DNA of 5,705 bases from Acidobacteriota bacterium (lineage in GTDB: Bacteria; Acidobacteriota; Terriglobia; UBA7540), in NCBI GenBank assembly GCA_021827245.1, contig JAKAWN010000432.1, forward strand, positions 1-5,705. Reading direction: 5' to 3'. Made by a program: the position numbers and the translations under genes. The notes under the pieces are model-generated. The model searched no databases, was not told the DNA's origin, and saw only the letters and a list, made by a program, of their open reading frames with translations. Below are positions 1 through 4,673 of this stretch, piece by piece (positions within the stretch are counted from its first letter, which is position 1; each line of letters opens with the position of its first letter).

Positions 1-377
1 TTCCGATCTCGATAGACATGTTCCAGGAAAAGCCGCTCCATGCGCCGCGAGTTCTGCTCGCCGAGTTCGAAATCGTAGGGAGGGTTCAGGTAAATCAGAG
101 AGAAGGAGTCGACGGGGCATTGCACGTCAAAGCAGTTTCCTTGGATTAAGTCAGTTTCGAAGGATCGAGCTTTTTCCGCCCGGTAGGTGTCCAATTCGAT
201 TCCGAAGCGAAGCACCTGTGCATCGGAGGTGATCTTGGCGAAGGCGACCCCATCGCCAATGCAGGGATCGAGCGCCGGAGACTGTTGGTCAGGGAATCTC
301 AGGAAACGGCGGATTCGCTCCGCCTCTGCAACCGGAAGCGGGTAGAAACCCAGCTTAGAGCGTCCAGCTAAGCGCAA
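1..377 (-). CDS. DUF6094-type SAM-dependent DNA methyltransferase, N-terminal part
   Basis: The first 125 residues of a protein that continues past the left edge. It begins MRLAGRSKLGFYPLP, a typical opening of DUF6094 proteins, which are adenine-methyltransferase-like enzymes common on mobile elements. A SAM-binding motif I (DPCIGDGVAF, residues 37-46) is followed by an acidic motif II in GIELD (59-63) and the catalytic motif IV NPPY (98-101) of N6-adenine or similar amino-methyltransferases. The predicted reaction is methyl transfer from SAM to DNA; the target site is unknown. I chose the TTG at 375-377 because AAAGGAG lies 7 nt upstream and the conserved MRLAG start falls exactly there; no in-frame ATG lies nearby. 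The gene is divergent from the J-like gene and shares a 120-bp intergenic region with it. Family assignment is from recalled motif patterns; it could also be described simply as a class I methyltransferase. Confidence 0.8.
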   Translation of the reverse strand, partial: MRLAGRSKLGFYPLPVAEAERIRRFLRFPDQQSPALDPCIGDGVAFAKITSDAQVLRFGIELDTYRAEKARSFETDLIQGNCFDVQCPVDSFSLIYLNPPYDFELGEQNSRRMERLFLEHVYRDR

Positions 378-497
378 TTTCGTTCTCCTTTCGCATGCGT
401 TGTTTCAGACAGGAAATCTCAGGGAAGAGAAGACAGCGGCAGCACAAGGTGACCGAAACGGCCCAGAAAACAGGATTCCTATTGCTTAACGGAGAAG
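378..497. promoter_or_regulatory. divergent intergenic region between methyltransferase and J-like gene
   Basis: These 120 bp separate two genes read in opposite directions, so promoters for both must lie here or overlap the gene starts. The methyltransferase ribosome binding site (AAAGGAG on the minus strand) sits at its right-hand start. GGAG at 491-494 precedes the plus-strand gene. I see no convincing pair of -35 and -10 boxes on either strand, so the promoter role is inferred from gene orientation only. Confidence 0.35.
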
Positions 498-2108
498 ATG
501 TTGCAGAAAGAGCCCGCTTATTTGGCTATCTGTCCGACCGGTGCTAGATTCCCAACCGTCATGGCGCTCGCGGTCCAACAAGACGCTGGTCCAACATCGG
601 ATATTTGTCAGCGTGTAGTCCTACGGATTCATCCAAAGGGCGACAGGTCAGAGTCCATTTTCACTGACGGCACGTCTATCCTGGCCTCAAATTTTCTCGC
701 GTCTTTCATTCGGCCGGGAGACGAATTTAGCTTTCCACTCGCCCTCGAAGCGGCAAACGCACGCACGGAAATTTACGTCCGCAACCCGAATCCGGAATCG
801 AGAAGGCGCGATATCTTCCAGGCACCGGTCGGGTACGCCACGCAGCCCCAGAAGGACAAGCGCAACAATCTCTTCGTCTCGGCAGAGGTAGCCGGAGGAC
901 GGCTAGGGATCTCGGCGATCCATTTGCGTTGTGAGACACTGCGGGATTATTTCTATGTTGGCAACCGCCGCAAGGCCTGGGACCGACAGCCCTCTTTCTA
1001 CGAGCTTTTTCGAGTCGATTCCAAAGCCTCGCCGGCCGACTTGCGGCTTGCCTTCAAACTCCGCGGCCTCGAACTCCGCGCCTCGCGAGCGCCCGCCAGC
1101 GATCTTGCCAGTCTGGAGCGCGCCTTCAACATCCTCGCCCGCCCCGAGCTGCGCTCTTGCTACGACTCTCTCTTGACCGATTCGGCGGCTCCAGCACTTT
1201 TCCCCTATGGCGGCTTTGGCTCCCTGCTCGTGGCTGGAGGCCGTGCCAGCGACGGCAGGACTTTTTACGCCTCTCGCATCTTGGCGTTCCTGCCTGACCG
1301 AAGAGTGAAGAGCTTCCCGATGCCGTTGCGAAAGGTCACGTTTTACGCTGATCGCGCAGCCTACCGCGATTCCCGGCGCAAGTTTGAGATCCTTTTCGAC
1401 CAAGCCCTGTTGCCACTGTCGTGGGATTCGACCTGGAACCAGTGGGCGCATCTGTTGGCCACGAAAATCGGCGTGAAGGCGACGTTCGTTCAGACCGGCA
1501 AATATCAACACCGCGCTGGCGAATGGCATCTTGTGGAATGGGAGGCGGCGGTTCCCAGCCGTATCGATGTCCAGCTCCCCGCGAACATTGAGGAGCAGAT
1601 TGCCGAGGCCCGCAGAACCCACCACCGCTTCGGCCAATGCGCCCAAGCCCTCGATCGACTTCGCCAACGAATCGAATCTGCCCCGCTTGAGCGAGCCGAT
1701 CTGCAAAAGCTCTGCGCGGCCTTTGGCATTCCCCACGATTTCGACGTGGCCTTGATCACGTGGCGCCCGGATTACAACGCTTTCTACTATCGGCAGCTCT
1801 CGAACCGCGCCCGCCGCCTCTACGTGTTCCGCTCAGAATACATTTTTGATCTCGAACAGGCGGTGGTCGTGGAGACCCCTCAGCTCGGCCACGCGACGTA
1901 CGTCTTCTCGAAGCCGGCCAGCATGACCGATTTCTTGGTCCTCTACAGCCACGTCACGAAAGACGACATCCGCCACAACCGCAATAACATCGCCGAGAAG
2001 CTAGCCTTTCAGACCCGCCTGATCCATGGCACGAATCCCCAGGTGTGGCTGAAAGAGCTGAGGGCGGGCCTCGGGGAAACCTCCGGATCCGCTGAGCTCC
2101 CGGATTGA
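498..2108 (+). CDS. hypothetical protein with HPD-less J-domain-like region
   Basis: A 536-residue soluble protein with no signal peptide or membrane helices. Residues about 166-226 resemble a J domain: FYELFRVDSKASPADLRLAF matches helices I-II, and LERAFNILARPELRSCYDSL matches helix III and the usual AYEVLSDPEKRxxYD end. The His-Pro-Asp tripeptide that stimulates Hsp70 is absent (LELRASRAP occupies that place), so a standard co-chaperone role is unlikely. Residues 361-405 are charged and probably helical. The C-terminal 130 residues, rich in aromatic residues (YNAFYYRQL, LYVFRSEYIFDLE, HATYVFSKP), look like a separate conserved domain I cannot name. The start is uncertain: ATG at 498 has GGAG only 3 nt away, TTG at 501 has better spacing, and ATG at 561 is possible. 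Its end faces ssb with a 26-bp gap. Placement beside a methyltransferase, ssb and integrase suggests element-borne DNA metabolism or maintenance, which is inference. Confidence 0.75.
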   Translation: MLQKEPAYLAICPTGARFPTVMALAVQQDAGPTSDICQRVVLRIHPKGDRSESIFTDGTSILASNFLASFIRPGDEFSFPLALEAANARTEIYVRNPNPESRRRDIFQAPVGYATQPQKDKRNNLFVSAEVAGGRLGISAIHLRCETLRDYFYVGNRRKAWDRQPSFYELFRVDSKASPADLRLAFKLRGLELRASRAPASDLASLERAFNILARPELRSCYDSLLTDSAAPALFPYGGFGSLLVAGGRASDGRTFYASRILAFLPDRRVKSFPMPLRKVTFYADRAAYRDSRRKFEILFDQALLPLSWDSTWNQWAHLLATKIGVKATFVQTGKYQHRAGEWHLVEWEAAVPSRIDVQLPANIEEQIAEARRTHHRFGQCAQALDRLRQRIESAPLERADLQKLCAAFGIPHDFDVALITWRPDYNAFYYRQLSNRARRLYVFRSEYIFDLEQAVVVETPQLGHATYVFSKPASMTDFLVLYSHVTKDDIRHNRNNIAEKLAFQTRLIHGTNPQVWLKELRAGLGETSGSAELPD

Positions 2109-2134
2109 TTGGCAGCAGCATTGACCAGCCACAC

Positions 2135-2554
2135 TCAGAACGGAATCTCATCATCCGCGGCATGCTGCGTGCTGCTCGCCATTGTGCGCTGCTCGCTGCC
2201 GTTGGGGTTCCCATTCGCCGTCCCTCCGAGAACGCGCAGAGATGTCACGACGACCTCGGTAGCGGTCCTTGTCGTGCCCTCACGGTCTTCAAATTGCCGC
2301 GTCTGCAAGCGCCCTTCGATGAACACATGCTTCCCTTTCGTGATCAATTTACCGGCGATCTCGGCCACCTTGTTCCATGCGACACAGCGCACCCACTCGA
2401 CCCTCTGCCGGTTTCCGTTGTTCTTGTCGCGAAAAGGCTCATTGATGGCGAGCGAGAAATTGGCCACGGACTTTCCCGACGATGTGGTTCGCACGGTCGC
2501 ATCCCGCCCGGCGTTCCCGATGAGGATTACCTTGTTGACTCCGACATTCGACAT
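2135..2554 (-). CDS. ssb: single-stranded DNA-binding protein (SSB)
   Basis: A 139-residue bacterial SSB. The OB fold covers about residues 5-109, opening with VNKVILIGNAGRDATVR and containing the strand motif RVEWVRCVAWNKVAE, whose aromatic residues stack on ssDNA bases. KGKHVFIEGRLQTRQFED and TEVVVTSLRVLGG complete the fold. A short polar Gly/Asn/Ser linker (111-130) leads to the acidic tip DDEIPF, which in this family docks repair and replication proteins. It is shorter than the 178-residue E. coli protein, mainly because of the linker, as is common for SSBs of other phyla and of mobile elements. The ATG at 2552-2554 follows GGAGG at 8 nt spacing. Lying among element genes, it is likely a secondary SSB that protects or processes single-stranded element DNA, but the sequence alone does not exclude a housekeeping copy. 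Confidence 0.95.
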   Translation of the reverse strand: MSNVGVNKVILIGNAGRDATVRTTSSGKSVANFSLAINEPFRDKNNGNRQRVEWVRCVAWNKVAEIAGKLITKGKHVFIEGRLQTRQFEDREGTTRTATEVVVTSLRVLGGTANGNPNGSEQRTMASSTQHAADDEIPF

Positions 2555-2798
2555 GTGACCTTCCTCCGTCTACCGATCGATTTCCTCCCGAAGATGACCA
2601 ACGCACAGTGACTCCTGCCTCCTGCCTACACGTGGCACTTTCGTCGAGCGAATGGTCAGGCACAGGTAGCCTGCGGTGCGGACAGGCATTAGCAGCCATC
2701 AAGCCTGCGATCAGCCAAGGAGTTCTGAAACTGCCCAAGAACCCACCTTGCTCAATCTGTTCTGGGCGTAGTGGCGCGTGGAACCCGATTCCCAAAAC

Positions 2799-2826
2799 TT
2801 GAAAGTCCGCGGGGGAGAGCTAAGAT
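2799..2826 (+). promoter_or_regulatory. candidate sigma70 promoter for the excisionase-integrase operon
   Basis: TTGAAA at 2799-2804 (5 of 6 to the -35 consensus) is separated by 16 bp from TAAGAT at 2821-2826 (4 of 6 to the -10 consensus, with the key A at position 2 and final T). Transcription would start near 2833, and the leader would include the hairpin at 2841-2854 and the small ORF. It is the best match I found upstream of the recombination genes. The GC-rich spacer is unusual. Confidence 0.45.
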
Positions 2827-2840
2827 TCGACTCCTTATCA

Positions 2841-2854
2841 GGCGCGGAGGCGCC
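2841..2854 (+). repeat. GC-rich inverted repeat GGCGCggagGCGCC
   Basis: A perfect 5-bp GC stem closes a 4-nt loop. It lies about 8 bp after the predicted transcription start of the excisionase-integrase operon. No T-run follows, so it is not a standard intrinsic terminator; it could be an operator or leader hairpin. Short GC hairpins also occur by chance. Confidence 0.3.
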
Positions 2855-2880
2855 CAAAATCAGATCGGCAAGCGGAGAAC

Positions 2881-2952
2881 ATGGACAACCGAATTGCGAC
2901 GGATGTCATAAAGCGGCGAGAAGCCCTAGGAATTTTGGAAATCCGCTCCTGA
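2881..2952 (+). CDS. possible small ORF (23 codons) upstream of the excisionase-like gene
   Basis: An ATG preceded by GGAG (2874-2877, 3 nt spacing) opens a 23-residue frame that begins MDNRIATDVIKRREALG and ends in a TGA at 2950-2952, 10 nt before the excisionase-like ATG. Its make-up (IATDVIKRREALGILE) looks like a helical, soluble peptide more than a random GC-rich translation. It might be a leader peptide coupling translation to the next gene, or chance. No family is recognised. Confidence 0.3.
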   Translation: MDNRIATDVIKRREALGILEIRS

Positions 2953-2962
2953 GGCAGGAGTG

Positions 2963-3205
2963 ATGCAGAGCGAAGCCAGGGTCGAAAACGGTTCAGTGCC
3001 GGCTACGGAGGCGCGACTCCTCAACGTGCAAGAAGCCGCCCGTTATATGGCTGTCTCCGTCTCCACCCTCTATGGGTGGGTCTGGCAACGCCGGATTCCT
3101 TTCGTGAAGATGGGTAGAGCACTCCGCTTTGATCTCCACGACCTTAATAGGTTTATCGAAACGAGTCGGGTCAAGTCCGGTTCGGCTGGATTCTCAGCAA
3201 AATAG
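2963..3205 (+). CDS. excisionase-family helix-turn-helix DNA-binding protein
   Basis: An 80-residue protein. Residues about 19-66 form the HTH_17/excisionase-type fold: LLNVQEAARYMAVSVSTLYG gives helix-turn-helix, then WVWQRRIPFVKMGRALRFDL is the characteristic basic wing, followed by HDLNRFIE. Such proteins bind DNA at att sites as recombination directionality factors, or act as small regulators. The ATG at 2963 is preferred: GAGG (2951-2954) lies 8 nt upstream, whereas the GTG at 2960 overlaps the nearer AGGAG. It lies directly upstream of the integrase gene with a 57-bp gap on the same strand, the usual xis-int order, so excision control is the likely role. A purely regulatory role cannot be excluded. 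Confidence 0.85.
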   Translation: MQSEARVENGSVPATEARLLNVQEAARYMAVSVSTLYGWVWQRRIPFVKMGRALRFDLHDLNRFIETSRVKSGSAGFSAK

Positions 3206-3232
3206 GGGGCGCCCCGAGTAAAATAAGGGCGC
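3199..3232 (+). promoter_or_regulatory. palindrome and direct repeats between excisionase-like gene and int
   Basis: AAAATAGGGGGCGC (3199-3212) and AAAATAAGGGCGC (3220-3232) are near-identical direct repeats 21 bp apart, about two helical turns. The first contains the start of a perfect 10-bp palindrome GGGGCGCCCC at 3206-3215, immediately after the stop codon of the upstream gene. The arrangement would suit an operator or a binding site for the neighbouring HTH protein. The role is inferred only. Confidence 0.4.
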
Positions 3233-3262
3233 GGCTGGCAAAGGGAGGAAAGGAAGCCGCAA

Positions 3263-4348
3263 GTGGGTCTCTACCAAAGAGGTCAAGTCTGGTGGATTGA
3301 TTTCTGCGATCAAAACCGAAGACGGGTCCAGGAATCTTCGCACAGTTCCAACAGGCGCGATGCCGAAGCTCTTCTCACGTTGAGGAAAGCCGAGATTTTG
3401 CGGGGCGTTTACAAACGACCCGTGAAAATCACCTTCGAAGCGTTTGGCGCACGCTATATGGAGCATGCGAAGATTAACAAGCGATCCTGGTTGCGAGATC
3501 AGCAAATGCTTGAGCATCTCAGAGAATTCTTTGGGAGCGAGCGAGAGCTCGGGGAAATCACGCCTGCCGAGATTGAGGGGTACAAGCTCCATCGGCGTGC
3601 GTCAGTTTCGGGCTCGACCGTGAATCGGGAGCTAGCCTTGCTCAAGCGGATGTTCAATCTCGCGATCACATGGGATCTCTTTTTGGACTCAAATCCCGTT
3701 CGCAAGGTGAAATTCTTTCGGGAATTCAACACCGGCGTGCGGGTCTTGAGCCCGGAAGAGGAAGAGAAACTGCTTCAGAATGCAGCCCCATACATTCAGG
3801 ATTTGGTTCGGTTTGACCTGAACACGGGCTTGCGAATTGGGGAAGTCTTCTGGCTACGTTGGTCTCAGGTGGATTGGGAAAACCATGTTTTGAACGTCTT
3901 TGCTCACAAGACCGGCAAGACCCGAGACGTTCCGATCAATTCGGAAGCGCTCAAGGTTTTGCAGGCTTGGCATTTGGCAAAGAAAAACGAGTTCGTTTTC
4001 TACAACCCTGAGACCGGAAAACCGTTTGTCGATCTCAAATCTGGATTCGCCCTGGCCTGCAAGAAGGCAGGAATCTCGGGCGTGACGTGGCACACGCTGC
4101 GCCACACCTTCGCTTCTCGCTTGCTGGACCGGGGTGCGGACATCGTGACCGTGAAAGAGCTACTCGGGCACTCGACTGTTACAGTGACAATGCGTTACAC
4201 GCACACGAACCTCGCATCCAAGCAGGCTGCCGTCGACAAACTGAGCAGGGCTTGTGACAATTTTGTGACAGTGGGCCCGAGGATGCACCATTCGCGGGGC
4301 AGACTGTCACAAAGACGGGTAGTAAGTTACACTGGCTCAAGCAGTTAA
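3263..4348 (+). CDS. int: tyrosine recombinase / site-specific integrase
   Basis: A 361-residue phage-type integrase. It cuts and rejoins att DNA through a 3'-phosphotyrosine intermediate. Residues 1-50 (MGLYQRGQVWWIDF...) look like a beta-rich arm-binding module. Residues about 55-155 are the helical SAM-like core-binding domain (TFEAFGARYMEH, STVNRELALLKRMFNLAI). The catalytic domain has R191 in NTGLRIGE, a lysine in HKTGKTR (K216 or K219), H277 and R280 in WHTLRH, H303 in LLGHS and nucleophile Y312 in MRYTH; all six are present, so the enzyme should be active. The GTG at 3263 is chosen because AGGAAG lies 6 nt upstream. The tail beyond Y312 (about 49 residues) ends 4 nt before a tRNA-Ser gene, the probable target. 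It follows the excisionase-like gene on the same strand, probably in one operon. Confidence 0.95.
   Translation: MGLYQRGQVWWIDFCDQNRRRVQESSHSSNRRDAEALLTLRKAEILRGVYKRPVKITFEAFGARYMEHAKINKRSWLRDQQMLEHLREFFGSERELGEITPAEIEGYKLHRRASVSGSTVNRELALLKRMFNLAITWDLFLDSNPVRKVKFFREFNTGVRVLSPEEEEKLLQNAAPYIQDLVRFDLNTGLRIGEVFWLRWSQVDWENHVLNVFAHKTGKTRDVPINSEALKVLQAWHLAKKNEFVFYNPETGKPFVDLKSGFALACKKAGISGVTWHTLRHTFASRLLDRGADIVTVKELLGHSTVTVTMRYTHTNLASKQAAVDKLSRACDNFVTVGPRMHHSRGRLSQRRVVSYTGSSS
4252..4313. repeat. TTTGTGACAGT repeats, possible integrase arm-type sites
   Basis: TTGTGACA at 4252-4259 recurs one helical turn later inside TTTGTGACAGT (4262-4272), and its exact reverse complement ACTGTCACAAA lies at 4303-4313. 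All are inside the last codons of the integrase gene, about 105-165 bp from the 24-bp tRNA core. Arm-type sites of tyrosine integrases are short direct and inverted repeats at such distances, so binding by the integrase N-terminal domain is a reasonable inference. Confidence 0.45.
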
Positions 4349-4352
4349 TTTC

Positions 4353-4442
4353 GGAGGAGTGGGTGAGTGGTTGAAACCGGCGGTCTTGAAAACCGTTAGG
4401 CCCGCGAGGGTCTCGGGGGTTCGAATCCCTCCTCCTCCGCCA
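4353..4442 (+). tRNA. tRNA-Ser (anticodon UGA)
   Basis: A complete 90-nt class II tRNA with genomically encoded CCA (4440-4442). The acceptor stem is GGAGGAG (4353-4359) with CTCCTCC (4432-4438), and G4439 is the discriminator. The D stem is GGT/ACC. The anticodon stem (4380-4384 with 4392-4396) closes loop CTTGAAA, giving anticodon TGA at 4387-4389, which reads UCA and other UCN serine codons. The long variable arm GGCCC-GCGA-GGGTC (4399-4412) is typical of serine tRNA. The T stem is GGGGG/CCCTC with loop TTCGAAT. It starts 4 nt after the integrase stop codon, so read-through from int could contribute to its transcription. Its 3' 24 bp are duplicated downstream. Confidence 0.97.
4419..4442 (+). 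repeat. attachment-site core, copy 1 (3' end of tRNA-Ser)
   Basis: The 24 bp beginning GTTCGAATCC and ending CCTCCGCCA, covering the T-loop side and 3' acceptor strand of the tRNA, match 4510-4533 exactly; the bases just outside differ on both sides. The 3' ends of tRNA genes are the classic cores used by tyrosine integrases, and an intact integrase gene lies next to it. Confidence 0.75.
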
Positions 4443-4454
4443 TTCCGCTCGGGG

Positions 4455-4474
4455 TCCCGGCTGCGCCGGGATTT
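4455..4474 (+). terminator. intrinsic-terminator-like hairpin after tRNA-Ser
   Basis: TCCCGGC-TGC-GCCGGGA forms a perfect 7-bp stem with a 3-nt loop, followed by a short TTTC. It starts 12 nt after the tRNA CCA, a suitable place to end the tRNA transcript. The T-run is weak, so efficiency is uncertain. Confidence 0.5.
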
Positions 4475-4479
4475 CGGCT

Positions 4480-4497
4480 GAGGGCTCGGACGCCCTC
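4480..4497. repeat. hairpin GAGGGC-tcggac-GCCCTC between the att copies
   Basis: A perfect 6-bp inverted repeat with a 6-nt loop lies 12 nt before the second core copy. It could be a protein-binding site, a decayed tRNA arm or chance in GC-rich DNA. No T-run follows, so it is not a terminator. Confidence 0.3.
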
Positions 4498-4509
4498 AAG
4501 GCGCCTCAA

Positions 4510-4533
4510 GTTCGAATCCCTCCTCCTCCGCCA
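4510..4533 (+). repeat. attachment-site core, copy 2 (displaced tRNA-Ser 3' fragment)
   Basis: An exact 24-bp copy of the tRNA-Ser 3' end. The bases before it (CTCAA instead of GGGG) cannot pair as a T stem, and no anticodon arm precedes it, so it is not part of a working tRNA. This is the form expected of a tRNA 3' fragment displaced by element insertion, or the scar of a former insertion. Confidence 0.75.
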
Positions 4534-4561
4534 GACTTTTCGCGGAACCGACACCCCTCGC

Positions 4562-4596
4562 GCACCGCCCCGTCTTCGCGCGGGACGGTGCTGTTT
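4562..4596. terminator. strong GC hairpin, probable terminator
   Basis: GCACCG (4562-4567) pairs with CGGTGC (4586-4591) and, after one C-A mismatch, CCCG (4569-4572) pairs with CGGG (4581-4584), giving a long stable stem. TGTTT follows on the plus strand. It lies between the displaced att copy and the next gene and may be the original chromosomal terminator of the tRNA transcript. Confidence 0.4.
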
Positions 4597-4673
4597 CCGC
4601 ACATCCTCGCCGAATGGTCCGGAAGTACTACGGCTTTTTCCCCGCTCCTCGCACTAGAATTCCTTATCCGCTG

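Larger units (their letters stand above)
2555..2962. other. 408-bp control region between ssb and the excisionase-like gene
   Basis: No convincing long gene lies here; the longer open frames on both strands look random in composition. It holds the ssb ribosome binding site (GGAGG on the minus strand), a tandem CTCCTGC repeat at 2612-2625, a plausible promoter at 2799-2826, a GC-rich hairpin at 2841-2854 and a possible 23-codon ORF at 2881-2952. ACTCCTGCCTC at 2611-2621 recurs inverted at 2951-2961. The region must carry the start signals of two divergent transcription units. Confidence 0.5.
1..4533. mobile_element. integrative element, right-hand part (partial)
   Basis: An intact tyrosine integrase, an excisionase-like gene, an accessory-type SSB and a DUF6094 methyltransferase lie together, ending at a tRNA-Ser with a duplicated 3' core. 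The left boundary is outside the window; I found no third copy of the core in it. The right boundary is either the tRNA 3' end (4442) or the second core (4533). No relaxase, conjugation or phage structural gene is visible, so the kind of element (integrative mobilizable, satellite or genomic island) is open. Confidence 0.6.

Noticed and set aside
1055..1090. Imperfect tandem repeat AACTCCGCGGCCTCG / AACTCCGCGCCTCG
   Set aside because: It lies within the J-like coding sequence and reflects a local LRGLELRA codon pattern; the copies differ in length and there are only two.
903..1736. 277-codon open frame on the minus strand within the J-like gene
   Set aside because: It is antisense to a longer frame with J-domain-like signatures, and its translation shows no recognisable domain. 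Long antisense frames are common in GC-rich coding DNA.
2105..2611. Plus-strand frames of 168 and 149 codons opposite ssb
   Set aside because: They are antisense to a clear SSB with an intact OB fold and acidic tip.
2439..2963. Frames of 118, 64 and 61 codons in the ssb-xis control region
   Set aside because: No ribosome binding sites fit, the compositions look random, and they overlap ssb or each other.
4179..4602. Minus-strand frames over the tRNA and its repeat giving peptides such as WRRRRDSNPR and AEEEGFEPP
   Set aside because: These peptides are the well-known false translations of the reverse strand of tRNA-Ser 3' ends. Both copies here come from the tRNA and its 24-bp repeat.
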